Positions 9,113 through 16,133 of a DNA stretch of 16,662 nucleotides are shown piece by piece (positions within the stretch are counted from its first letter, which is position 1; each line of letters opens with the position of its first letter). The DNA lies in assembly GCA_046263195.1 (NCBI GenBank), contig JBHELG010000147.1:1-16662 (forward strand), given 5' to 3'. The notes under the pieces were generated by a model. That model made no database searches, was not told the origin of the DNA, and saw only the letters and a program-made list of their open reading frames with translations. The stretch comes from JBHELG01 sp046263195. GTDB lineage: Bacteria; Actinomycetota; Nitriliruptoria; Nitriliruptorales; JAHWKO01. A program made the position numbers and the translations under genes.

Positions 9113-9612
9113 CCCACCCTCGGGAGTTCGAGTGTCGCCATCACGGCGGCACCGCAGGCGGCCGTCTTGACCGCGATGGTGGCCATCAGGAGTCTCTTGT
9201 GGTGGTCAGTATGCCTCACCGAGCAGGGCCCGGGATGAATCGCCAGATGAGGTAGAGGCCGGGGGACACCGGATCGCGTATGAAGCGCGCCCGGGGGCCG
9301 ACGGTCATCGGACCCACGACAGCGGTCCGCCTGCCCGACTGGGCCGACTGCGGCGACGGCATTTTGACAGCAGTCGAGCGTTGAGATGCGCACAACGCCT
9401 GGCTGGCGTCACTGCCAGCATGGAGGCGCCCCGTCAGACCAATGGTGCGTCCCGACGATCATTCGACTGGGAGCCCAGCCCCCTCGGCCACATGGGATGA
9501 TGGCGATCTGAGGGTCCTGTCGGTCGACTCTCACATGCCCGTCGGTGATGATGAGAGGGTTGGCGGTGGCCGCGCCAACTCGGGCCCTCCCAGGTAGGCG
9601 GAGTGGAGCGTA
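9113..9612. other. 500-base divergent intergenic region
   Basis: Lies between the divergent LAL regulator and the methyltransferase, so both promoters should be here. I find no open frame with recognisable protein character that is not a shadow of a neighbour, no tRNA and no strong hairpin. The methyltransferase ribosome binding region (GGAG at about 9600-9606, about 8-10 bases before the ATG) is at its right end. Promoter elements could not be fixed by eye. Confidence 0.4.
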
Positions 9613-10296
9613 ATGGGTCGACGTCGAACAGTCGTGATCCTCCTCGGGACGGTTGCCGCTGCCGTCGCCGTCCGGCGTCACGGCCGTCATGCTCACTCGG
9701 GGCGAAAGGTGCCGGGCGGGCTCCTTGTCAGCGATGTTGGCTTTTATGACGCGGGCACCCGGATGTTGCTCGGGTCGTTCTACAGGGGCATCGCCGCCGA
9801 CGTCGTGGCGGTTGCTGACGGAGTGCGGGTCCTGGAGGTGGGGTGCGGTCCCGGCCACCTGACGATCCGCTTGGCTCGCGAGCACGGCTTCGACGTCACC
9901 GGTCTCGACCTCGACCCGGCCATGATCGAGCGGGCCAGAGCCAACGCGGACCGGTCAAGAGACGGCGCTCAGCGTCGGCCGACGTTCCTGGTAGGCGACG
10001 TGGCCTCGCTGGCCTTCCCCGATGGGTCGTTCGATCTGGTCGTGAGCACGTTGTCCATGCACCACTGGGACGACCCGAGGGCAGGCCTGGCCGAGATCGG
10101 ACGGGTCCTGCGGCCGGACGGCCGGGCACTCGTGTGGGACCTACGGCCCGGCCTCGTGCCCTTCCATGCGCATGTGCTGGATCCCGTCCAACACACGCAG
10201 GATTCTCCACTCCGCGTCCTGAACGTGACGCCGTGGCAGTGGCCGTGGAGGTTCAGGCTCACCCAGCGGATCGAGCTGGTCCCGGCCCCTGGCTAA
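9613..10296 (+). CDS. Membrane-anchored class I SAM-dependent methyltransferase
   Basis: 227 residues. An N-terminal basic start (MGRRR) and a short hydrophobic run (TVVILLGTVAAAVAV, residues 6-20) suggest a membrane anchor or signal-anchor. The catalytic core is a Rossmann methyltransferase fold of the Methyltransf_11/25 type: motif I VLEVGCGPGHL (about 74-84), an acidic end of strand 2 in GLDLDP, motif II-like FLVGDVASLAFPDGSFDLVV, and post-motif SMHHWDDP and IGRVLRPDGRALVWDLRP. The region after the core is short and shows no substrate-recognition domain. The methyl acceptor cannot be inferred; the HHWDDP stretch is common in lipid, quinone and small-molecule methyltransferases. The gene precedes two DNA-repair-like genes on the same strand but is separated from the next by 352 bases, so it need not be in one transcript with them. 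Confidence 0.88.
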   Translation: MGRRRTVVILLGTVAAAVAVRRHGRHAHSGRKVPGGLLVSDVGFYDAGTRMLLGSFYRGIAADVVAVADGVRVLEVGCGPGHLTIRLAREHGFDVTGLDLDPAMIERARANADRSRDGAQRRPTFLVGDVASLAFPDGSFDLVVSTLSMHHWDDPRAGLAEIGRVLRPDGRALVWDLRPGLVPFHAHVLDPVQHTQDSPLRVLNVTPWQWPWRFRLTQRIELVPAPG

Positions 10297-10648
10297 TCCG
10301 GGCACTCCCAGGACTCAGAGCGTCCCGCTGGTTGCTTGTCCCGTGCCGACATCGAGGAGGCTGTTTTCGCGACGCGGCGATACCGCCCCTCGCCAACCCC
10401 TCTGGGCCACCGGCTCGCGGATGGAACCAGGTCGAGGCGACGCTCGGGCACGTGGTTTCTCAGCTACGAGAGGGCGAGGCCATCGCCTTCGAGCGCATCT
10501 CGGGACATGCGACGGCAGACCTGGCTTGTCAAACGCACCGCCCTCCCCAGAGTCCGCTTGTCGGCGGTTCAGGTTGAGTTACGTCGCTCGGTCTCCCCGG
10601 CGTAGAGCCGGCGTACATTGCCGCCGTGTGCACCAGGAGACTCTCGCG
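10297..10648. other. 352-base gap with a possible decayed coding stretch
   Basis: Lies between the methyltransferase and the HTH_42 gene. The first 110 bases show nothing. From about 10416 to 10577 one plus frame reads like protein (GWNQVEATLGHVVSQLREGE, then an AFERISGHATAD stretch, ending at TGA 10575-10577), but it has no start codon of its own with a ribosome binding site and no family I recognise. It may be the tail of a lost gene or chance in GC-rich DNA. The last 70 bases should hold the promoter of the HTH_42 gene; AGGAG at about 10634-10638 is its likely ribosome binding site. Confidence 0.3.
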
Positions 10649-11764
10649 ATGAGGCTGACGTGGGACAGGGTGCTCGCCTGGCGAATGCGTCGCCAGCTGC
10701 TCGATCCTCGCAGCACGGCGGACGCCGTCGCGGTCGTCCGGCGACTGTGTGGCGTCCATGCGCAGGTTGCCTCGTCCGCGGAGCTCGCGGTTGCGGCCCG
10801 GCAGCTGGACCCCCATCAGGGCGAAGTCGACGCTGCTCTCGCGACGCGCGTTCTGATGAAGACCTGGGCGATGCGGGGAACGCTCCATCTCCTGCCGCCC
10901 GAACAGGCCGGTGCCTACCTGTCGCTCGTCGCCGCCGCCCGCTCGTGGGAGAGGCCGAGCTGGCAGCGTGCCTTCGGGGTCAGCGCGGCGGACATGGCCG
11001 CCTTGATCGATGCGGTGGCGGACGCGCTCGACCGCCGTGTTCTCGACCGGGACGAGCTCGTCGCCGAGGTCGTCGCGCGCACGGGCAGCCGTCACCTCGA
11101 GGCACAGCTGCGATCGGGGTGGGGAGCGTTGTTGAAGCCGCTCGCGTGGCTCGGGCACCTCTGCCACGGGCCGAGCAAGGGGAACCGTGTCACCTTCACG
11201 CGTCCCGACACCTGGCTGCCGGAATGGCGCGGCGTGCCAGAACCGCAGGATGGCGCGCGTTTCGTAATTCCGGCGTACCTCCGGGCATACGGTCCCGCGA
11301 GGATGGAGACCTTCGACGGCTGGCTGACCCGCGGCATTTCGAGAAAGCTCGACCTTCGGGCTTGGTTTGCGACCCTCGACGACGAGCTGGTGACGGTGGA
11401 TGTTGAAGGCCAGGAGTGCTACGCGCTCGCCGAAGATGTGGACGAGATCGCGGCGACGGCTCCGACGACCGCCGTCCGGCTGCTACCGGGTTTCGACCAG
11501 TGGGTGCTCGCGCCGGGAACGGGAGACGAACGCATCGTTCCCGCCCGACGCCGAAGCGAGGTGAGCAAGAGCGCTGGATGGATCTCGCCCGTCGTCATTG
11601 TCGGGGGTCACGTCGTCGGCGTGTGGCAGCTCGAAGGCAAGACGCTTGCTGTCAGGCTGTTCGAGGAGGCGGGCGGTGTGGCATGGACGGCGCTGGGAGC
11701 CGAGGCCGAGCACATCGAGAAATTCCTCGCCCGCGATCTTCGTCTCTCCGTCGCGTCGGAATAG
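10649..11764 (+). CDS. HTH_42 winged-helix protein, AlkZ/YcaQ/AlkX-type DNA glycosylase superfamily
   Basis: 371 residues from ATG 10649, chosen because AGGAG lies about 10 bases upstream; GTG 10628 is a possible alternative. The frame is open further upstream to 10343 but lacks homology there. Family signs: a LTWDRVLAWRMRRQLLDP N-terminus, the VHAQVASSAELAVAAR segment, the MKTWAMRGTLHLLPPE block, the YGPARMETFDGWL region and a DRLLPGFDxW-like LLPGFDQWVL element near 290. These are the DUF1006/HTH_42 tandem winged-helix proteins that include AlkZ and YcaQ, glycosylases that remove bulky or crosslinking alkyl adducts. The catalytic Q-phi-Q position of AlkZ (residues 37 and 39, as I recall) is here H37-A38-Q39, the H-phi-Q form reported for other members. 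So DNA repair is likely, though many family members are uncharacterised. An AlkC/AlkD-like gene follows after 184 bases. Confidence 0.85.
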   Translation: MRLTWDRVLAWRMRRQLLDPRSTADAVAVVRRLCGVHAQVASSAELAVAARQLDPHQGEVDAALATRVLMKTWAMRGTLHLLPPEQAGAYLSLVAAARSWERPSWQRAFGVSAADMAALIDAVADALDRRVLDRDELVAEVVARTGSRHLEAQLRSGWGALLKPLAWLGHLCHGPSKGNRVTFTRPDTWLPEWRGVPEPQDGARFVIPAYLRAYGPARMETFDGWLTRGISRKLDLRAWFATLDDELVTVDVEGQECYALAEDVDEIAATAPTTAVRLLPGFDQWVLAPGTGDERIVPARRRSEVSKSAGWISPVVIVGGHVVGVWQLEGKTLAVRLFEEAGGVAWTALGAEAEHIEKFLARDLRLSVASE

Positions 11765-11948
11765 CGGACCCCGCAGCGTGAGGGCCCTACCCGCCCGTGA
11801 CATAATCGTTGCCGTCGCGCTCCTCGCCCGACCTCGGCAGCAGGAAGCGGGGTCGTCCGGGCTCTCGTCGAGGCTCGCACTATCCTCGATGCGTAGCCCT
11901 CGCCTCCTTCGCAGCCGCCGCACGACCTTCCATCCGACGTAGAGGAGC

Positions 11949-12827
11949 TTGTGGGGATGGAGCACGGTGACCTCCTCGGCTGACACCCCGAACCGCCGCA
12001 AGGGCGCCTCCCGAAGGGCGGATATCCCGCCCGACGTCCTCGACGGTCTCAACCGGGGCGAGCTTGAAACGGTCACGCTCGTCGAATGGCTGGCCATTGA
12101 CATGCCGACGCTGCTCCGGCACGCGCTTGCGGACGTCGGCGTTGAGGCCCCGCTGGCGCTGACGCGGGCGGAGGAGGTGCGGGGCGAGGGTGTGACGCGG
12201 CGCCTGCGCGCGATCGGCGCGGCCCTCCAGGCCGAAGTCCCAGCTGCTTTCGAGGCCCTCGCGTCGCACCGCTCGGACATGGTGCGTGCCTGGGCGGCCT
12301 TCATGCTGGCGGCGGACGACACCCTGCCCCTCGACGAACGGCTGGAACGAACGAAACGCTGCGCCGCCGACCGCAGTGTCGCCGTGCGCGAGTGCGCCTG
12401 GGACTCGTTCCGCCCCTACGTGGCGCGAGAGCTGGAGCGCGGTCTCACTCTCCTCGAGACGTGGGTCTACGACGAGGACCCCAACATCCGGCGCTGCGCC
12501 GTCGAAGGCACACGTCCACGTGGGGTGTGGACGGCGCACATCCAAGAGCTGAAGCGCGAGCCCTGGCGCGGGCTGCCGTTACTCGAGCCGGTGCGCTCCG
12601 ACCCCAGCCGCTACGTACAGCGCGCCGTCGCGAACTGGCTCAACGACGCGAGCAAAGACCAGCCGGAGTGGACGCGGGAGGTGTGTGGGCGCTGGCTCCA
12701 AGAGACAGGCTCTGCGGCGACCGAGTGGATTGTCAACAGCGCTATGCGCACGTTGCGCAAGCGCGAGCCTGGCGATGGGACGGCCCCCCCACCACATCCT
12801 GACGCGGCCCTTCGGCCTACGCCCTGA
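11949..12827 (+). CDS. AlkC/AlkD-like HEAT-repeat DNA alkylation repair protein
   Basis: Up to 292 residues, largely alpha-helical, resembling HEAT-repeat DNA glycosylases that excise alkylated purines. The strongest block is residues 186-235: EGTRPRGVW, GLPLLEPVRSDPSRYVQRAV, and ANWLNDASKDQPEW. The block W-I-V-x-x-A-M-R-T-L-x-K-R follows at about 260-272. These match the conserved helices of AlkC-like proteins (RP-x-x-x-W, DPS-x-YV-x-R-x-VAN-x-LND-x-x-KD-x-P). The N-terminal helix NRGELETVTLVEWLAIDMPT also fits. The start is uncertain: TTG 11949 sits almost on top of an AGAGGAG sequence. GTG 11967 has GGAG 4 bases upstream; the family-like part begins near residue 26, so either would serve. 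No catalytic residue is assigned. It shares strand and theme with the preceding HTH_42 glycosylase-like gene and is convergent with the KdpE-like gene. Confidence 0.8.
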   Translation: MWGWSTVTSSADTPNRRKGASRRADIPPDVLDGLNRGELETVTLVEWLAIDMPTLLRHALADVGVEAPLALTRAEEVRGEGVTRRLRAIGAALQAEVPAAFEALASHRSDMVRAWAAFMLAADDTLPLDERLERTKRCAADRSVAVRECAWDSFRPYVARELERGLTLLETWVYDEDPNIRRCAVEGTRPRGVWTAHIQELKREPWRGLPLLEPVRSDPSRYVQRAVANWLNDASKDQPEWTREVCGRWLQETGSAATEWIVNSAMRTLRKREPGDGTAPPPHPDAALRPTP

Positions 12828-12971
12828 TCGGCCTGGTCCCCCTCACCCCGCAGTGCCGCTGGCCTGTGGAAGGCATGATTATCGTTACCCCGCGCCCATG
12901 TGTGACCCCATGTCCCGCGCATTTGGGTCCATGGCGGTTCCACCGGAGAGGTCCGCGACAGGGTTCAGCCA

Positions 12972-12985
12972 GGCCAGTGCTGGCC
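12972..12985. terminator. Hairpin between convergent genes, possible terminator
   Basis: GGCCA-GTGC-TGGCC: 5-base perfect arms with a 4-base loop, extendable by flanking CC/GG with mismatches (12969-12989). It lies about 25 bases beyond the KdpE-like stop codon, where a terminator for that operon would be expected. There is no U-tract on either strand, so efficiency is doubtful. Confidence 0.35.
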
Positions 12986-13010
12986 CAGGTAGGGGCGCGG
13001 GTTTGTTTCC

Positions 13011-13757
13011 TCACCCGTCGCCTGTCGACCTCGTCTGACGAGCCGGCGGCTTCGAGAGCCGGTCAGGAGTCGTTCGGGGATCGCGGTAGACGAAGCGATA
13101 CCCCATGCCGGGTTCCGTGACGAAGTAGCGGGGTTGTGCCGGGTCGGGTTCGAGCTTGTGGCGTATGCGGGCGACGTAGACGCGGAGGTAGTGGGTTTCG
13201 CCGCTGTACTGGGGCCCCCAGATCTGGGTGAGAAGCTGTCCGTGGGTGACGAGCTTGTTGGGGTTGCGCACGAGCAGTTCGAGGAACTGCCACTCGGTCG
13301 GCGTGAGTCGGATCTCCTTTCCGTCGGCGATGACACGTTTGGCGGTGAGGTCGATGGTGAAGTCGCGGGTTTCGACGAGGGGTTGCTCTTCGGCTGGGGT
13401 GGCCCTGCGGATGGCTGCTCGCAGGCGGGCGAGGAGCTCATCCATGCCGAAGGGCTTGGTTACGTAGTCGTCGGCCCCGGCGTCGAGAGCAGCGACTTTC
13501 TGGCGTTCGGCATCTCTCACTGACAGGACGACGACGGGGATGGTCGACCATCCGCGCAGGCCGCGTATGACATCGATGCCATCGATATCCGGCAGGCCGA
13601 GGTCGAGCACGACCACGTCGGGCTGGTGGACGGCAGCGAGGCGCAGTCCTTCACGTCCGGTCGCGGCAACGTCGACTTTGTAACCGCGGGCGCGGAGGTT
13701 GGTAGCCAGCGCACGCAGGATCTGGCGTTCGTCGTCAACCACCAGCACGCGAGTCAT
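13011..13757 (-). CDS. KdpE-like OmpR-family response regulator
   Basis: 248 residues. Receiver domain 1-115: acidic pair Asp8/Asp9 (VLVVDDE), phospho-acceptor Asp52 (VVLDLGLPDIDG), Ser79 in VVLSVRD and Lys101 in DDYVTKPF. A winged-helix OmpR/PhoB DNA-binding domain occupies about 128-225, with EIRLTPTEWQFLELLVRNPN, the recognition-helix region THYLRVYVARIRHKLEPDP, and YFVTEPGMGYRFV at the end. The segment sequence is typical of KdpE, the response regulator of potassium-limitation systems. The ATG (13757-13755) overlaps the kinase stop codon as ATGA, indicating translational coupling with the kinase. OmpR-family proteins bind tandem direct repeats with about one helical turn between half-sites; a matching array lies upstream of the divergent permease (15915-15962). 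The C-terminal tail (RLSKPPARQTRSTGDG) is basic and unconserved. Confidence 0.92.
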   Translation of the reverse strand: MTRVLVVDDERQILRALATNLRARGYKVDVAATGREGLRLAAVHQPDVVVLDLGLPDIDGIDVIRGLRGWSTIPVVVLSVRDAERQKVAALDAGADDYVTKPFGMDELLARLRAAIRRATPAEEQPLVETRDFTIDLTAKRVIADGKEIRLTPTEWQFLELLVRNPNKLVTHGQLLTQIWGPQYSGETHYLRVYVARIRHKLEPDPAQPRYFVTEPGMGYRFVYRDPRTTPDRLSKPPARQTRSTGDG

Positions 13758-15679
13758 CGTGCCAGTTGGCGTGAGCGGCTGGTGTAGCCACCTGCGCTCG
13801 GCTCGGAGGAGCGGCCGGTCCGCTGAGCGATTTCAAGGGTCAGGGTGACGGTGAGCCCTCCGCCTGGTGTGTCGCTGAGGCGCAGCCTGATGTTCATGGC
13901 GTCAAGGAAGCCGCGTGCGACGGCGAGACCGAGGCCGCTGCCGCCGTCGCTTTTGGTGTCGTCGAGCCGTTGGAAAGGTTCGAAGATCCGCTCGCGCTCC
14001 GAGGGTGGGACGCCGCGTCCGTGATCGATGATGTGGAGCTCGATGGCTTGACCGGCAGGATAAGCCTCGAGGTGGACTGCGGTGTTTGGGAGGGTGTGGT
14101 TGCAGGCGTTGGCGACGAGGTTGGCGAGTGCTCGCTCGAGCAGGGCGGCGTCGGCTCGGACGGGTGGGAGGCTGTCGGGGACGTCGAGCCGGACGCGGCA
14201 GCCTGTCCGCGTCAGGCCGGACACCGCAGCCGCTACGACTTCATCGAGGCCGATCGGTCTGAGGTCGATCTCGAGGGCGCCGGCTTCGAGTCGGCTCATG
14301 GCGAGCAGGTTGCTGACCAAGTAGATGAGCCGGTCGGCCTCTTCCTCGATGGTGGCGAGGAACTCTCTGGTAGCTGTGGGGCTCCAAACTACGTCGGTCT
14401 GTCGCAGGCTCGTGACGGCTGCCTTGATGGAGGCAAGGGGGGTGTTGAGGTCGTGGGACACGGCGCGAAGGAGGGCGGCGCGCAGATCGTTGGCCTCAGC
14501 GATGCGGGCGGCTTGTTCGAGGTCAGCTTCGAGCAGGGCGCGATCGAGCGCGGAAGTGAGTTGGGCGGCAAAGCCCTCGAGGGGTTCGAGTTCGTGGCTG
14601 GCGAGGGAGCGGCCGGTGATGGTGAGTACATGGTGTTCACCGAGGTTGATGGCGTGGTCGGCATCATCGGGGCGGGTTGGGATGGGATCTCCGGCGACAG
14701 CTCGCAGGTGCCAGTCCGCGTCGTTGCGGGAGAGGATCGCGACCGCTTCGAGACCGAAGGTGTCGCGGACATGGCCGACGAGCCGTGACAGGGGCTCTTC
14801 ATCGGTGACGAGGGCGACCGCGGCGCGAGTGAGGGCCGTGGCTTGGTTGCGGGCGCGGATGGCCTCCCGTGAACGTCGCAGGTTGGAACGCACGAGCATC
14901 GACACGATCGTGGCGACCGCAAGAAAGACCACCAGTGAGATGAGGTCGGAGGGTTGGTGGATGACCCATGAGCCGATGGGCTCGGTGAAATAGTGATGGG
15001 CGAGCAGGAAGGCGACCACAGCCGCGAGCGTTGCTGGCAGCGCTCCGCCGGTGACGGAGACGCCGACGACCAGGGTGAGGTAGAGCAGCAGTGTCGTGGG
15101 TAGTCCGACTTCGTCTCGGAGGGGGACGAGCGCCACGGTGAGCAGGGGCAGTCCGAGGATGGTCAGCAGCCAGGCGAGTATCTGCCGGCGGCGCGGCACG
15201 AGACGCTCAGTGCGCATGACCCCGACGGGGCGAATGCCTGGCGAGGAATCGACGTGGGAGATGATGTGAACGTCGATCGGGCCTGAGTTGCGGATGACAT
15301 CGGTGATGACCGAGCCACGAAGAGCCTCGCTCCAGCGTGAGCGACGGCTGGCCCCCACGACTATCTGAGTGGCGTTCTGGCTGGCAGCGAAATCAGTCAG
15401 GGCGCGGGCGATGTCAGAGCCGATGATCTCGTGATAGGTGCCGCCGAGGCTCTCGAGCACACGACGTCGATCTTCCAGCGCGGTGCTTATGCCCTGGGTC
15501 CCCTGGCCTGTTGCGACGACATGGACGCCGACGAGCTCACCGCCTGAGCGGAGGGCGAGGTCCCCGGCGCGCCGGATGAGGCGGTCGGTGTCGGCAGCCC
15601 CGCTGAGGGCGACCACGACACGTTCCTGAGGTGGGGGGCCTGGGTGGCTCTGCCCCGTACCGGCGGGTTGCTGACTCAT
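13754..15679 (-). CDS. KdpD-like sensor histidine kinase lacking the N-terminal KdpD domain
   Basis: 641 residues, against about 900 for full KdpD. Visible in order: a USP-like domain (about 19-141, VVVALSGAADTDRLIRRAGD to SGPIDVHII, with the VVGASRRSRW phosphate-loop-like motif); a four-helix DUF4118 membrane domain (about 166-265); a GAF-like region (about 283-390); HisKA with His409 in RAVSHDLNTPLASI; and HATPase with N-box Asn524 (LVANACNH), G1 DHGRGV (552-557) and G2 GSGLGLAVA (580-588). The N-terminal Walker-type KdpD sensor domain is absent; the protein starts directly before the USP domain. The S-x-S and F-T-A-x-Y motifs linked to c-di-AMP binding in some KdpD USP domains are not seen. 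ATG 15679 is the first start after an in-frame TAA (15685) and lacks a ribosome binding site, so a leaderless or short-leader message is possible. It is coupled to the response regulator by ATGA. Confidence 0.92.
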   Translation of the reverse strand: MSQQPAGTGQSHPGPPPQERVVVALSGAADTDRLIRRAGDLALRSGGELVGVHVVATGQGTQGISTALEDRRRVLESLGGTYHEIIGSDIARALTDFAASQNATQIVVGASRRSRWSEALRGSVITDVIRNSGPIDVHIISHVDSSPGIRPVGVMRTERLVPRRRQILAWLLTILGLPLLTVALVPLRDEVGLPTTLLLYLTLVVGVSVTGGALPATLAAVVAFLLAHHYFTEPIGSWVIHQPSDLISLVVFLAVATIVSMLVRSNLRRSREAIRARNQATALTRAAVALVTDEEPLSRLVGHVRDTFGLEAVAILSRNDADWHLRAVAGDPIPTRPDDADHAINLGEHHVLTITGRSLASHELEPLEGFAAQLTSALDRALLEADLEQAARIAEANDLRAALLRAVSHDLNTPLASIKAAVTSLRQTDVVWSPTATREFLATIEEEADRLIYLVSNLLAMSRLEAGALEIDLRPIGLDEVVAAAVSGLTRTGCRVRLDVPDSLPPVRADAALLERALANLVANACNHTLPNTAVHLEAYPAGQAIELHIIDHGRGVPPSERERIFEPFQRLDDTKSDGGSGLGLAVARGFLDAMNIRLRLSDTPGGGLTVTLTLEIAQRTGRSSEPSAGGYTSRSRQLAR

Positions 15680-15707
15680 TGATTAGCGCGTCTTGTCGTT
15701 TGCGTGG

Positions 15708-15713
15708 ATGGTA
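15708..15713 (-). promoter_or_regulatory. Tentative -10 element for the kinase operon
   Basis: TACCAT on the minus strand fits the actinobacterial TANNNT -10 consensus and would give a leader of about 20 bases before ATG 15679. No good -35 partner is visible. This is a weak call. Confidence 0.2.
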
Positions 15714-15802
15714 GGTGTCAGGTCGGAGCTGCCGTCTTCTCGGGCCAGGCGACCGAAGTGGCGACCTGGGCTCGCTGACCTTCGGGCTCGTGCTGCCTCA
15801 CA

Positions 15803-15821
15803 CTGCTGCGCCTAGCAGCAG
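15803..15821. repeat. Inverted repeat CTGCTG-7-CAGCAG in the divergent region
   Basis: Six-base arms at 15803-15808 and 15816-15821 with a 7-base loop; alternatively CTGCT/AGCAG with a 6-base loop. It lies about 125 bases upstream of the kinase and could be an operator or a leader hairpin. Confidence 0.3.
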
Positions 15822-15893
15822 GACGGGCTCCGTACTGTCGGTGAGTCGAGATCGCACCGTCGTCGCATGCCTCGCACTCCTCTCTACAGGACC

Positions 15894-15903
15894 CCCCTAG
15901 GGG
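15894..15903. repeat. Perfect palindrome CCCCTAGGGG
   Basis: Ten-base perfect palindrome, 12 bases upstream of the first TTGAC half-site and between the two divergent promoters. It may be a binding site for a dimeric regulator, or chance in GC-rich DNA. Confidence 0.3.
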
Positions 15904-15911
15904 CTTCCAGG

Positions 15912-15965
15912 CCTTTGACGAGATGTTGACGGCCTCGGGGTGAACGTTGACCACCTGTTGACGCC
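15912..15965 (+). promoter_or_regulatory. Four TTGAC direct repeats, putative KdpE-type operator
   Basis: TTGAC occurs at 15915-15919, 15926-15930, 15947-15951 and 15958-15962, all in the same orientation. Spacings are 11, 21 and 11 bases, so two 11-base tandem pairs are set 32 bases apart, near three helical turns, on one face of the DNA. Three of four are preceded by G (GTTGAC). OmpR/PhoB/KdpE-family regulators bind such tandem half-sites. The last copy could also serve as a -35 for the permease gene, with TATGCG at 15986-15991 as a loose -10, though the spacer would be long. Binding by the neighbouring KdpE-like regulator is inferred. Confidence 0.55.
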
Positions 15966-16114
15966 CCCGAGGGCCAGGCTCGGGCTATGCGATCTTCCAG
16001 CCCTGCCACGGCGCCCAACCCAAGGCTTCTACTTCCTACGCGTCCGCCCGCCCGCGGCCTCCGAGCCCTGCTTCCAGCAGCCGCCACCCAGCCCGTCACC
16101 GCTCGAAACGCGTG

Positions 16115-16122
16115 AGAGGAGG
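16115..16122 (+). promoter_or_regulatory. Ribosome binding site for the KimA-like gene
   Basis: AGAGGAGG, 11 bases before ATG 16134 and 17 before the in-frame ATG 16140. It therefore favours 16134 as the start. Confidence 0.6.
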
Positions 16123-16133
16123 CGGGTCACGGT

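Noticed and set aside
8926..9393. Minus-strand frame overlapping the 5' end of the LAL gene
   Set aside because: It runs out of frame through the Walker A region of an intact regulator, and the part upstream has no protein-like pattern.
9409..9885. Minus-strand open frame of 158 codons across the methyltransferase start
   Set aside because: Most of it is antisense to the methyltransferase core, whose motifs are clear, and the remainder shows no recognisable family or conserved pattern.
10343..10648. N-terminal extension of the HTH_42 protein back to 10343
   Set aside because: The extra 102 residues are Arg/Pro-rich without family similarity, whereas ATG 10649 has a ribosome binding site and begins at the family's usual N-terminus.
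11483..12322. Minus-strand open frame of 279 codons across the HTH_42 end and the AlkC-like gene
   Set aside because: Low-complexity Ser/Arg/Ala translation, antisense to two genes with family motifs.
13970..14788. Plus-strand open frame of 272 codons opposite the KdpD-like kinase
   Set aside because: It is antisense to the GAF, HisKA and HATPase regions; its Gly/Asp/Glu-rich translation mirrors the kinase codons.
15680..16133. Possible c-di-AMP (ydaO-type) riboswitch upstream of the KimA-like gene
   Set aside because: It would be expected from Bacillus KimA, but I could not recognise the conserved core here. A covariance-model search would decide it.
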